Shown: positions 49,138-61,327 of the stretch, one piece after another
How positions within the stretch are numbered: position 1 is the stretch's first letter
How the letters are laid out: each line of letters opens with the position of its first letter
Source: Hydractinia symbiolongicarpus
Lineage: Eukaryota; Cnidaria; Hydrozoa; Anthoathecata; Hydractiniidae
Length of the DNA: 64,000 bases
Assembly: GCF_029227915.1 (NCBI RefSeq)
Contig: NC_079886.1
Location: forward strand, 11,057,501 to 11,121,500
Direction: 5' to 3'
The notes under the pieces: model-generated
The model's database searches: none
Told to the model about the DNA's origin: nothing
Seen by the model: only the letters and a program-made list of their open reading frames with translations
Program-made: the position numbers and the translations under genes

Positions 49138-51603
49138 GAAATATGGGGAACATCAATGTATGTTTGTTTGATATGAATCTTTTAATTGCTTATGTAAATT
49201 ATATTTTTGAGAAAAAATGAAATGGTTATTTTCCGTATTTGCTGCCCATTGGCCATTGTGCAGCACGTTTTACGTATACTTATGAATTGTAAAAACGTCT
49301 AACATAAGTTTTTTGTCCCCAATTAGTCGTTGGACTACAACTGGCGAAAGAAACGCCACATATCGCTTAAAATCTTTTCAGTGTTTATTCAAAATATTTT
49401 ATTCCCAGCGCAATCTTCAGAACCTTGTTTGTAGAAAAATGAGGATAATAAGTCACTATTTTTTACCACGTGCGTACTATCTTAATAACAGAAAAGAGTT
49501 TCTCTTTTGCTGACATTGTGTTATGTGCAAAATTGAAAGTTGCCAGGCGGTGGCTTTCTACGCAGGTCCTGATAATCTTTACGCCAATGATAGAAATGAC
49601 AATTTCTCCGATATATCTGATTGGGGCACAGACTTTGATGTTGATGCAGGACGAAATACCTTCCATTGCTACTATTTGGTGAATACGCAAGTTTGTGATA
49701 AAAACATTAAACATGCGAATTTCTTCTTCCTTCAAATCCTAGTAATTGGTCGTTCGCGAAATATATTAAACTATCTATTCGTGCAAAATCTAAAAAAATG
49801 CAAAAGTTTTACTAGCGAAGTCGCGAAATTAACTTCTCACAAAAAATTAATTCTCGTTAAAATTACTTCATTAAGTAACTATAACAGAAAATCAACTAAA
49901 GCACCAAAATATTGACCAGAAGAACGTTGTCACACGTGATAAGTACTGGCATTTTATCCAAATTTATTGTTGGCTGATAATAAAAACAAGAAAACGTCAG
50001 CAGAGAAATAATTATGCTAATTTATTCCAAATAACATTGTGCCAAGTTTTATAACACTATCCTGTCAAAGGTTGCGAACCCTTCAGCCCAAATTCGTTCT
50101 CGCTATTTCCTCGCACCCTGAGACCCTGAGAACGAGGTTGTCCCCGCTAATCCATAGCTACAAAGATTGGGTAAAATAGTATGACAATATGCGTAATCTC
50201 ATTCTCGTCCCTAGAGCTCTTTTGGATTAAAACCTCAAAAGTTTATCTCAAAGAGCTCTTGGTTTCTATACTTAAATTTTCCGGCCGCTAAGAATGATTG
50301 CGACTAAAAAACATATGAATTTGCAACATTCTTATCGAGGCCTGGTGACAAGTTGTACGGTTTACCATTTCTGAACCCTATTTTTAAGCCGTTTCTAAGC
50401 AACCTCGATCCTAGGGCATGTAGCGTTTTTTGATATGAGGATGAAACCCGTACGCATTTCATCCTCAGGACGAGAATAAGATTACGTAAATTGTCATACT
50501 ATTCATCCTCATATCAAAAACGGTACAGACCCTGGAATCGAGTTTGGTTTCTACGCCTATTGTTTGCTGACGAACAAGCGCATTCCAATCAACCTTAGTT
50601 CAAGCGCCTGTTATCTTTTAGTGCCAGGAACAGGATTGCGTCCCAATATCATCGGCCTAAAATACCTATCAGAAGAGGCTGAACTTTTCCGTATGCACTA
50701 CGTAAAAGCGCTGAAAGATGGTCCAAATTGAAATTTAAGTGACAAATCTCGGCGGCGACTTTGAATGCATATTTAAGTTGCGCAACTATCCCTATTGCTC
50801 TTTCTTGCGTACCATGATAAAAGTGAAAAGTCGAACAAAAAATTCGGGTTGATGTCCACAAGCCTCATGATATCAAGCGGATGATGGTTTAAGCAGATGA
50901 AGAAACGCGATTTCTCAAGACAGCGATATTTGAAATAATAAATAATACAAGAAGATATAAATTATTACATTACGAAATAAAGATTGCTGATAACAGTGTG
51001 GTGGAATCAGTGTGAACACAAAATTTAGTTGCAAGATCACCTTAGGAGCAAATTTTCGGGGATAATAAATTTTGTAAACAGGCTTGAAGCCTGACCTTGT
51101 ACGTAACAAAGGGGGTTTGAGATGACAAATAATGTTGAGCGTATGTTTTAAAGCTTAAAAAGTTGTAAAAAGTCAAACTTGTGATGAAGCTTTTTTCGTT
51201 CTAAAGATAGTGCTAGTTTACTCATGCCAGGCTCCTCAAATCTTTAGTAACCAATTTAAATTCTATGACTTTACACACAAATTTTTACTTCAAACGATGC
51301 GTATTAATTTTTGTCTGCACTTCTTTTCGTGCTTCTCTTTGTTTTATTCGCGAAATTTACAGCAACACAATGTATTTCCAAAATTCATTTGGATGATGTG
51401 AAATAAACGATAAAAACGTGAAGGCCAATCAGACAAGCTTGTCCACAGTACCTTTTACGGCTAGATTTAAAGCACAGCGCCGTTTTGACGCATATAGTCC
51501 TGGAGACGATATTGAGAAACCAGATCTAGTTTAAATGCACTTAATAAAAAACTCTGGAGACGTAACATGAGTCTGTCCTACACGCCTGTCCTTTTAAAAA
51601 AAA
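49138..51603. other. Convergent intergenic region between SLC30A6 and the MFS transporter
   Basis: Short unrecognised frames, notably a 130-codon plus-strand frame at 49523-49915 with no known domain, whose middle reads as an acidic stretch (DNFSDISDWGTDFDVD). A foldback element occupies 50170-50525. Confidence 0.4.
50170..50525. mobile_element. Nested inverted-repeat (MITE-like) element
   Basis: atagtatgacaatatgcgta with atctcattctcgtcc near 50178-50214 is inverted near 50466-50508 (gacgagaataagattacgta with attgtcatactat). A second pair, tttttgatatgaggatgaa (about 50429) and ttcatcctcatatcaaaaa (about 50505), nests around the right arm. Words such as ccctgagaacgaggttg just outside recur in this window at about 32040, 33910 and 56045. 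Confidence 0.65.
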
Positions 51604-53046
51604 TCAAATATTTGATTGGATTCTTTTGTTTCCACAAACTCGGTATTTCATTCTCACAAAGGTAAACAATCCTAAAACAAAACCTAGTCCGAAATAAACA
51701 CCTGAAATAGCCATAAAGGATTTTCTTCCGCCATACGTCCGAAACAAATAACCACCAAGAAAACCAGCTATGCATCCTCCTGTTCCGTTTAATAGCGCTG
51801 ACGAAATGGCGAACAAGGTACCTCTGCAGTTTTCGGTTGACGATTTGTATAAAAGATTCGCCGCTGGATACATAAACAATGAAAAACTTCCTCCAACCAA
51901 GACACTTGTGAAAGCCATGAGCACGACATTACGTACAAAGAAATAAAAAAGAAATGATATCGCAAAACCAAATAACGAAAACATCATAGGTACAAAACTT
52001 GATTGAAAATACTTCTCAAACGCATGTCCAAGAGGAGCTGTAATGACTTCAGCGAAGGCTTGAAGGAGAGCTAAAAATCCCATAGTCATTCTTGAGGCAG
52101 TTAATTCTGTTTGGAGCAGAAGAAAAACAAATGTGTATTGGAACATAAAACCCAGTCCGATGAGTAAAAAACATAATAAGCATATTATAACATCAGGACT
52201 TTTTAAGGCGAACATTAATTCCTCGCGTTGATATTCTCCTTTCATGTCCGCTCTGTTTGTTTGTGTTATGCAAGATGGCGGAATGTCAATTTTCAGAGAG
52301 TTTGAATGTTTCAATGTAAACAAATAGTAACAGCTAACCATCAAACAAATGTTTACGGTAAGTACAACATAAAACAAAATCTTACTGCCAGATTCATTAT
52401 CATGTTGGTCGATTAAAGCACCAGTTACGAACGGAATAGCACCAAGCCCAACAGACACCCATATTCTCTGTCTAATATATGCTACATTAGAAATTTGCTT
52501 TGATATTTGAAAGACACGAGCGTCAATCGCCGGACAAATTCCTCCATCAAACAAAGCTGCCAAAGTATTTAATAAGAGTAATATATTAAACTTTCTTTTC
52601 GAAGATTTTTGTTGAAATTCACTCGAAGATTGAGAAGAATTCTCAGTAACTGCATCTGCTAACCATGGCATCAAGAATGTTATTATTGTCGAGATAGTTA
52701 TGGTAGCAAGCATAATAAATCTCCTCTTTCCCCAACGGTCCGCTAAAAAGTTAGAAAAAATTGCGCCAACAACTTCTACTGTGTATCTTGTTCCGACAAT
52801 GTATCCAGCTTCTTGCGGGTTTAACCCTGATCGTGTTAAAAATAATACCATGAATGCCATCAAAGTATACTTAGAGCCCGTTCCGAAAAAGTAGGAAAGC
52901 TTTCCCGGAAGAAGCAAAACGTTGATTTTGAAATATTTGCGTATTCGACCAGGCCTGTCTTTTTTGTTACTGTTTTTTGTTTCCAAAAGAAGCTTATCAA
53001 TTTGGTCCATTATAATATGTCTTGTTTCTCTTCGAAATTTCAACAA
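51604..53046 (-). CDS. Major facilitator superfamily transporter, MFSD6-like, intronless
   Basis: One uninterrupted frame of 480 residues from ATG 53046. An internal Met 13 codons in (MDQIDKLLLE) is an alternative start. About 12 hydrophobic segments are visible, split by a hydrophilic loop around residues 250-275. Family marks: LPGKLSYFFGTG at the start of the first segment, the second-third loop GTRYTVEVVGAI then FLADRWGKRR (the MFS D-R-G-R/K signature), GGICPAIDARV in the middle, GFMFQYTFVFLLLQ in the C-half, and MYPAANLLY / CRGTLFAISSALLNGTGG late. This order fits the MFS_1-like / MFSD6 group, whose substrates are largely unknown. It is intronless although its neighbours have many introns, which may mean retroposition or simple intron loss. 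No tail or target duplication was sought beyond the flanks by eye. Confidence 0.85.
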   Translation of the reverse strand: MLKFRRETRHIIMDQIDKLLLETKNSNKKDRPGRIRKYFKINVLLLPGKLSYFFGTGSKYTLMAFMVLFLTRSGLNPQEAGYIVGTRYTVEVVGAIFSNFLADRWGKRRFIMLATITISTIITFLMPWLADAVTENSSQSSSEFQQKSSKRKFNILLLLNTLAALFDGGICPAIDARVFQISKQISNVAYIRQRIWVSVGLGAIPFVTGALIDQHDNESGSKILFYVVLTVNICLMVSCYYLFTLKHSNSLKIDIPPSCITQTNRADMKGEYQREELMFALKSPDVIICLLCFLLIGLGFMFQYTFVFLLLQTELTASRMTMGFLALLQAFAEVITAPLGHAFEKYFQSSFVPMMFSLFGFAISFLFYFFVRNVVLMAFTSVLVGGSFSLFMYPAANLLYKSSTENCRGTLFAISSALLNGTGGCIAGFLGGYLFRTYGGRKSFMAISGVYFGLGFVLGLFTFVRMKYRVCGNKRIQSNI

Positions 53047-54179
53047 TAAAATTTATAGCTGATTGAAAATTCTAAGTAGAAAACACGTTCAAAGATTTTC
53101 ACAGGATCGATTATCAAATTTCCCAAAAGATGACGATTTGACCATTTATCACCTACCAACAGAAATATTACATAAAGACAAACTCATCTCCAGGATTCTT
53201 TTTGATCAAGCATTTTCTTCAGGAAGAACAACGCAAAAAGTAAGCGAGACACAAGGTTCTTATAAGGATGGCAAAATAAATTGATAAAAAGTGGAGTTAA
53301 GTTATTCAACATTTTTCGGTACATGAAATCTAAATCATCATCATTGCGATTATATAAACAAATGCGTAAAATTGCATTACCAGTGAGAATAGTTTCATAC
53401 GAAATGTTTGAGATCGAATGTCAAGGTTTCTTCACATAATGAGCACAGACAGATGTTTATGTGATTTAGATGTTATCTCATTCACAGGAGAAACTATCTG
53501 TATGGTGGTAAGATATCAACATTATGTACGATCAAATCGAGCTGGATACGAATCAACGTTAATATCGTTTCTAGTGCTTCTTTTTCACTTTCTGATATGT
53601 GGCAGCACTCCTATCAGAAAGTGAGAAGGGATCTCTCGGGACTAGATTGGAACTAACAGAGCATTAACACTGTTGTATTTTTAACAAAATTTGAAACCAG
53701 TAAATGTGCATAATTCACATTTACTGGTTTAAATGTTATCATAGTAAAAATATATGAAAGTGGAACAAGAATGATAAGAATAAGAATATCATATCATTAG
53801 AAAATCATATCATTAAGAAATCTGTGATGTTTCCTTTTGTACTTAGTGATAAGTCGTAATGATATGACGTCAATTAAACAGTTAGACTTTGACAACCTTC
53901 ACCTTTTGAGAATGTTCCGTAAAGCTTGTCCGATTTTTACCACCAACAGAACAAAGTAGCTTCGTCCATAGGGAGTGTTCATAAGGTTGGGGTTTCTTGC
54001 AATTACCGTGACCTCCCTATTGAACAAAGTAGGGTATTTTAAGGTACGGTTTTATTTGAAGGAAAAAATAATTTTTAACGATAGACGAAGAGAAAAAATT
54101 GCACCTTTGCTTATTTTAAAAAGTGATTACTGCGCTTCCAGAATTCTCTTTGTTGATTCTATCTTTATTCCAGACGAAA
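53047..54179. other. 5' flank of the MFS transporter
   Basis: No gene recognised. Includes two hairpins: cactttctgata/tatcagaaagtg at 53588-53624 and a perfect one at 53694-53730. Confidence 0.45.
53694..53730. repeat. Perfect short hairpin
   Basis: aaaccagtaaatgtg and cacatttactggttt form 15 bp perfect arms around a 7 nt loop. Confidence 0.85.
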
Positions 54180-54330
54180 TAAAGTGCCTGGGTTGGGATA
54201 ATAACGAAGACAAGAAGCCCTGCGGCTTTAAGATTTCCGTCATTAGCCTGAAAGATTTTGAAATTTAAAGTAGACCTTGAAAACGGAGAATTATGGGGTA
54301 AAAAAATCACGAGTATCACAATTCTCAATA
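54180..54330 (-). repeat. Dispersed repeat shared with 28010-28110 (inverted)
   Basis: On the minus strand it reads ttttaccccataattctccg then ttttcaaggtctac and agggcttcttgt. The plus strand of 28010-28110 has the same words in the same order. Confidence 0.65.
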
Positions 54331-54609
54331 AATAAGAAATAAAAATTTTACATAGCTATATGAAGTATTCTAAAATAACAGTTAAAACTTTAACTGGATA
54401 TTTTTAAAAGTGATCAAGAAAATTCTGGAAATTCGAGAATACAAATCTTGCTATGTAGATACTTGACGATTGGAATAAAATAACTTCTGTACGAGCTCAA
54501 TTTGAATGATGAAGTAGTTCATTGTTTATTAATTCAGCAATAAATACATCATAATAGAAAGCACGTTTTAAAAATAAGAAATAAAAATACAATTTTACCA
54601 TAAACTGCA

Positions 54610-54830
<221 letters not shown>

Positions 54831-55483
54831 TGCGTACATCAGTTCACCGACCGCTCAGTGCATGCAACAATAAACTTTTGTCACGTTTCGACAACTTTTT
54901 TGCAAAAAATATAAAAAAAATCCTGTGCGAATATTATATCATTTTATCTGATAGAAGTAGTCCCACAAAGTGTCATTTGGAAGTTATTTTCAACCTCCTT
55001 TTTCCCCATAAGAACAGGAGTTGGGTGTCCAGTTATGGAAGAACTACGCAAGGCAGGATAAAGGTTTTTTTTGTTTGCTCTTTTAAAAAAAAGGCACTCT
55101 AATCAAAGCACTATTTTGTGAAGTTAGCTCCATGTCCAGCTAGCAAGTAAGTAATTTCATGATTATTAAAAGGGGTATGTCGGCACCAATCAAAAGGAAA
55201 TCCAATTCCAGAACCAAAAATTGAGCCAGAGCCAGCACACCTTTTTCGCTACTACGATTAAAGCAAGGAAAACATTAGTTACAAGAGTCCATTGGTAGGT
55301 TCAAAGTTTTGCAAAAAAAATAAAAATAATCCAAGTTCAGCCAGTATACTGCAAAGCAATAACTCTTATCCAAATCAGCCAAAAATAATCAAAAATACGT
55401 TCACACTTCATCTCCAGGCTTTCTTTGCTTACACCCCCCAGTTAGTTTTTAAAATTAAAAATAACAAAATAATAACACTTAGC

Positions 55484-56252
55484 TTACTTAATGTGAGGGC
55501 TGAAGTCAATTGCAGCTGGAACAAAACCAATTTTTGCGAGAACTTCTTTCAAAAACATAGCGTGTTTTTGAAAGACTTCGCATTTTCTGTGGAACCATTC
55601 CAGACATTTGTTGCATTCCACCGTATCCTTGTCTTCATTTTTATCATTTCTGCAGTATGGCATGGCATATGGAGCAAAATAATTCGACCGTTGTAGATTT
55701 TCTTCGGCAACGCAACATTTTATTTTTAACGGTTGGAAAAGGTTCCTTTTTGTTTTGTTTGAAGCATTTCACCTTCGTAATTCTGTTTCCTCGGATCTTT
55801 GCTGAAAGCAATACTTGTCGCATGGCAAAAAGCCCACAATCAACGTAATTGAGCTGCTGTTGCACCTGTTCGATCTCAACATTTAACACATTCTCTTTGC
55901 AGTTGCTCATGTCCGCCATTTGTGATGTTACAAAGGCATAAAATGTACTCGAATTTAGACTATCGTATAGATACACACGCTTTTTGTTTCGCGAGGGTGT
56001 TTCACATTAGCTATGCAAATCCAGTGCAGGGATCCTGTGTGCCAATCTCGTTCCCAGAGCTTTTTTTCACTTTATGTATGTTTTGATTTTTTCAAAACCG
56101 TTAGCCAGCGCAAGCGTTGTATCATGGAATCTATCAAATATTGGGAAATGTTTACGCAGTAGATTTTGTGCCATGTTGATGGATTCATCGGTGAGCATTT
56201 TGTTTTCCAATATGAAGTCTTTCTCCTCAGGTGAAAAACAAAGTTTCCTCTG
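55484..56252 (-). pseudogene. Ulp1/SENP-type peptidase plus PHD-like finger, broken
   Basis: Minus-strand reading gives SPEEKDFILENKMLTDESIN then MAQNLLRKHFPIFDRF, an N-terminal block of transposon-type Ulp1 proteins. After a gap it gives VYLYDSLNSS (catalytic Asp), VEIEQVQQQLNYVDCGLFAM (oxyanion Gln and catalytic Cys), MLRCRRKSTTVELFCSIC, and in another frame MPYCRNDKN and VECNKCLEWFHRKC, a PHD-type cysteine finger. The catalytic His block is missing where AAAAAAGCTCTGGGAACGAG-type repeat sequence sits (about 56030-56060). There is a stop before VYLYD and a frameshift in the finger. Such Ulp1+finger genes are repeated in cnidarian genomes with large DNA transposons. It is dead. Confidence 0.75.
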
Positions 56253-58627
56253 AGTTCTTTTTGGTCATTCCGTGGGTCCTTTTTTGCTTATGATTCGTAC
56301 TTCATCATTTTCCGAACAGTCCACATGTACATCACAATATTTTGGCAATGATTGCCTCTACCCCTACAGCGTTTGTGTTTTCATCGTCTTCAAGATTCTC
56401 ATTTTTAATCTCATTTCATCATGTTCCATTTCATTAATTCATTCGCGATAGCTTTTTAAAATTCTTCATCACTCGATGAATCTTAAAAAAGAGGTTTTAT
56501 AGGACCATTTTTTCTAATGTAACATAAGAACAAGCAATTTTTTTACAGTTCTAAACTTACCTAACGAGATTGGATTATATTTAACCATCTGGTAAAGAAA
56601 AACATTTAGATGGTAAAAAAATATTCAATCAGTGAATGTAAACCAGAACAAGTACTAACAATAACAGATAATAACAAAAACTGTATTTTCATTAAGTTTT
56701 ATTAATCAGCCATATATCTTCTTCTTGTCCGTTCCAATCTGTTTACCTCCCCACGCGAAAATGAAGGTGGATCGATCGCGAAACGTTTTTAAATGGAATG
56801 AAATAAAATTAAAAAAAAAACACGAGTTATTAATTTTATATAAATTGCAAATCTCACATTTTTCTACTAAATAGAAAAACCACGTGCGCAAAATTTTATG
56901 TTAATGTGTTGCTTTGTACGGTATTTTTCCAGTTTGCTCTATGTTCGGCATTTCTCCAGTGCAAGTACGACATGATAAAAAAAAAATACGACCTACCAAT
57001 CGACTCTTGTAACTAATGTTTTCCCTAAAGCAAGGGGTGAGCAACAAAATGTAAGCACTTTTAGTCATGGCCGCACACGGAATGTTCTGGCCACACGAAG
57101 AGTACACTCTCTGTTCAGATTGGTCATTTAATTGACAGAGGTTAAAATAAAGCATCTTCATTGGCCTTTGAAACTAGAAATTAAAAAAAAGGTTGCGAAG
57201 CATTTCGCAAGTTGCAAGCAAAATTAAACTATACAATACTTTGTCCCTAGCGCTTCTTGTTTCTTTGGCGCTAACATCTTCCGAAATACATCAGAATTGA
57301 ATATCATAGCGTAGAAGAACCCTAGGGACAAGGCAGGAAAATGAACGCTTAGCATCTTCATTGGCTTTCGCAATAATGGAATTTTCCGAGCGTTTAGCCT
57401 AGACAAAAACTTAGCAGCGTCCGGGCTCTGTGCTGTCTCTCTCTCTCTATCTATCTATCTCCCATCATGTGATTTTAAAGATTCCGCCCCGCATAACGGC
57501 GACGGAAATCAAAAAGAAGAGAAAGCTATACTATATATCAGACTTATCTTAAGAAAAGCACTATCCTTGGTCAAATCTAAATCTAAAGAATAAGAACTCT
57601 TGTGAAATATAAGTAACTTTTATTCGCAATGCTTAAGGCGGCCACAAATTGGGACAACATTTGGGCAAACATAGGTTGCCACAATTTTTTTACATGCTGT
57701 CTCGAATTGTGGTATCTGACGAAGAAAAATATATGCTAAAAATGTTGATTAACATTTATTATTTTTTTAATAAATGTTTGCTGACATTGTTGATATATTC
57801 TGTATGTTGCTATGGTTTGCAATACCTAACAGCACTTTGACCAACATTTCGTCATAATATTAAACATAAAATTTCGAACGTCTTTAATTCTTTTTCACAC
57901 TTTCAAATCGTACAAACATGTTGTTTGAAAAGTTGGCGAAAAAGTTGGTCAAAGGTGTTGTCTTTTGCAAAAATCTGTTTTATATTTCATAAACCAGTCT
58001 GATTTTGAAAGAAAGTCAGAAAAATGAGGTAGACACTGGTCAATTTCTTGCCCACTGCTGAAAAATCGTCAACATTAAAGTACACTATTTTTGGCTTAGG
58101 TAGATCTTATACCAGCCCACAGTTGGTCAGTTGGTCATATTTTCTATTTTTTCATGCTTTAACTAAAAAATGATGTTGATTAAATTGGGGCGTAGTCAAA
58201 AATAAGGCGAATCGATGCAATTTCATACTGTAGTCCAAACATTTTAAGTGCATTCTAGCCAATGCAGATGGCTGAAATTTTATATAGTGGCCTAAAAAAT
58301 TAGTTTTACATTGGATAGTTTTGCCCCACTTAGGGCATAATTTTGAAACCCTAACTATGGTTGAAAAAAGTCTATTCAGTGTTCCACAAATTTTTTAAAA
58401 TGGCGTGCATATTTTGTTAAATTGGAACATAATATGATGGAAGTTTGCCTGACGACCTAGTCATATTTACTTACTTTCTCGTTTAACCGAATCTGATTTC
58501 TGATTGTAGACCAATATATTTGTAGTTATATCCTCAGTTTCAGAAGTAAACCACCAGCACACAAAGAAATATAACTTATAACAGTCAGGTCTCCAGGAGG
58601 AGGAACGTCCTCCAGCAACTATGAATC
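56253..58627. other. Gene-poor region right of the Ulp1 pseudogene
   Basis: No exon recognised. Part of 56253-56460 may be further decayed sequence of the Ulp1 element. The repeat at 57375-57510 is described separately. Confidence 0.4.
57375..57510 (-). repeat. Dispersed repeat family, copy 2 (inverted)
   Basis: The minus strand reads gatttccgtcgccg, gcggaatctttaaaatc, gatagatagatagagagaga, then ggacgctgctaag and gtctaggctaaa, parallel to 26905-27060. Confidence 0.65.
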
Positions 58628-58884
58628 TAAATGAATTCCAGCGTGACGTTATTTGTTAACTTTTCGGCGGTAAGCTTTTTGGCTCTGGCATGGTAAATGG
58701 AGAACTTTTCCTTAGGATTTTTTTCACACGGAAACATTGTTTGAAGTTTTAAGCTATACCTAGTGTTGATGACTTCGGACTGATAAGTACTTTGCTTCAC
58801 CTAGTACTCACATCTTTTTTTCTGCCACGTAGATGCCAGAGCTGAGAGGGCTTACCACGAAAACGTAAACAATGGAATTCATCT
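58628..58884. mobile_element. MITE, family member 2
   Basis: aatgaattcca at left and tggaattcatct at right are inverted. Inside, tcggcggtaagc ... ggctctggcat at left is repeated inverted at right (gatgccagagct ... gcttaccacga). It shares its end and arm words with 24091-24338. Confidence 0.6.
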
Positions 58885-59233
58885 ATTTACCTTCTCTATT
58901 AAAGTAAATGGTCTTTGTTCCTAGAATTGTTTTTAATTTTTAGTACAGGGGTAAAAAGTTACCAAAATATAGTGCTAGTGGTTTACTAATGAAACTGGAA
59001 AAATCACTAGCTATTAATAAATTTGCTACTGTAGCTAACCTAGCTATAAAGTATATCGTATAGCTATATAAAGTTAATTTTATTTACGTTTTTTATATAT
59101 GTTAGCTAGCTATAGCTATAAATATAGCTATGTATACTGGTGACTGAAATTTTTCCTGAACTTTATAACAAGCTCAAGGGAATAGTGGTTCTAGGAAAAC
59201 AAGTAATTGCACTTGTTGATATTTTAGTAAACA

Positions 59234-60268
59234 GTACGGGATCTTTCTCTGATCAGGTGAGTGTCCCCCGATTGAGTAAACCACTCGATTGAGTGAGTCG
59301 GTACTGGCGGCAATTTTTCACGACCACCCGATTGAGTGAGTCATAACTGGCTGTAAATTTTTAGCTAGCTAAATACATAAACAAACCAAAGGTGCTTGGG
59401 AGAGACTTAGTTCTTGCATAGCACCTAGTCAGCTCAAGCTCTAGAGATTAGCTAGGTATGTTAAAGATATCAATATTTCTCCACTATACTTTGTGTCAGA
59501 TATGATAAAAAACATGCACATTTTTCTTTATATAGCTTGCTATACTGGCTTCTTACTAAACTAACTCCAAGCACATGTCTATAAAACAACTAAAATGAGC
59601 TTCAGAGCCTCAACATGTGCAACCTAGACTGAAAATATGCACCATGTAGTCAATCTAACTCAAGAATTCATTAATAGCATCAGAAACAGCATGGTGAATT
59701 TTTTTTTTTGATCTGTGAAACAGCGCAAAATAATTATTGAAGATATTATTTCGGTTTGTCTGTTCAGTATTCATATTACTGTGGAAAGTTTATCATTTCT
59801 TCAACATGATAGTTTAGTAGCGCAAAATAAGTTTATGACTTAATGTAAACAAAAATTATATTGCACTTTTAGTCAGCAGCATGCCCTTTTAAAAAGCAAT
59901 TTTAAGCAAGAAAAATGCCAACAAAATCTGTAATGTAACTCTAGTTCACCAAATCCTGAACAAAACCTCTCCACTTGACATTCTTTTCAGTCTTGCGTTT
60001 CGCCCAGATACTTACAATACCAGAGGATCTTCTATTAAACTTTTAGACAAACCCTTTGTTAGAACTTTTTTTTGGTACCAATTCTACTTTATATCAATGT
60101 ATACTAGCCTGGAACTTTTTTCAATCTCTTTTCCCTAGACAAGACCTTTCTTCACTATCAATATTCAGGTACTAAGTCTCTCCCGATTGGGTGGTTGCGC
60201 TCTCACTTGATTAGGTGATTTACCCTTATCGGGGACAGTCATCCGATCGGGGAAAGATTGCGTACTGT
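59234..60268. mobile_element. 1.0 kb inverted-repeat element without ORF
   Basis: The left end cagtacgggatctttctc (then gatcaggtgagtgtcccc) and the reverse complement of the right end (cagtacgcaatctttccc, then gatcggatgactgtcccc) match over about 40 bp with several differences. The ends contain repeated cccgattgagtga words. No target duplication was seen, so the family is unclear. The interior holds the repeat at 59775-59822. Confidence 0.6.
59775..59822 (-). repeat. Dispersed repeat, copy 2 (inverted)
   Basis: The minus strand reads ctactaaactatcatgttga then agaaatgataaactttccac, matching 29128-29172. Confidence 0.7.
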
Positions 60269-61327
60269 TGAAGATTGATAGTTTATTTCAGTCAGAGCGT
60301 AAATGACTGGCTTTTGTAGAGTTCCGTAAAAACGAAATAGATTATAGCGCATGTGAAAGTAAAGAAAAAAATGGTGAGTCAAATGCTAACAGACCAAATC
60401 TACTAAGCATGATGATCTTCTTTGTTGCCAGGCCTCTATAGTGAATTGCAGTGTGATGTAAAGTTTTGATTTTGCATCTAGAACAATGAACATGTGCATG
60501 CATATGTACAGGTAAAAATATAAACAACAGACTACCATGCTTGAAGATATTAAGTGAACAAAAGAGCGACGCTAAATGGCTGTCAACAAAATTCTTTTGT
60601 CACACAAAACTGAATTAGAACAGGTTTAGGCTAATTTGTTAGTGCGTGGATATCTGGCTTAGATACTTTCCAAAGAAAACATGTTGGTTTATTTCAAAGT
60701 AGAAACAAACATTATTATACAATATGGCATTCTTTTTCCCTAGAACTTAACTCAGTAAATGTTGCTTCAAATTTATAAATTTTACCTTGTTGACGATGTT
60801 CCACCATTACCTTCAGTAAAAACTAAAAATATGTACACAAGTTTGTCTATGTGACGTCAAAAGTATGCACTTGGGTGACTCTAACACTGAAAATTCTCAA
60901 TGTCCACCCGACTATTTTTTTTTCTTTTTTAATGGTCTATTTTGACATATGGAGCTGTGCTTCTGGACCCAAACATAACCTTGAATTTGTAGCATTGCTT
61001 TGTCCAATGTGCAGAGTTGGAAACCAATTGAAAAACGTATAGATAGGATCAAACATTTTAATGGACAGTTAGGAGATATTTAAAGTTCTTTGGAAACAAT
61101 GCCTAAATTTGCCATGGTTTGTCTTTGAGAAATTTGACCTACGTTAGTCCCTAGTGGGTCTTGTTACCTATCCAACAGAAGGTGTAAGCTATTCCTGGCT
61201 GTTGTTAAGTTATTTGACCTCAAAATTTTATAAACAGGTTAGGAAAATTTAATGTCTTTTTCTGCATTATCAATTGGGGCTCACATGGTACTAAAACCGG
61301 TCCAATTTACCAAATTAGAGCTAACAA

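Noticed and set aside
49523-49915. 130-codon frame with an acidic stretch
   Set aside because: No known domain, no clear splice partner or conserved motif; kept only as a note in the intergenic entry.
53063-53284. 73-codon frame divergent from the MFS transporter
   Set aside because: No recognisable motif; it starts within the transporter's 5' flank and may be chance.
55292-55848. Plus-strand ORFs of 134 and 63 codons
   Set aside because: Antisense to the Ulp1/PHD pseudogene, with no recognisable domain.
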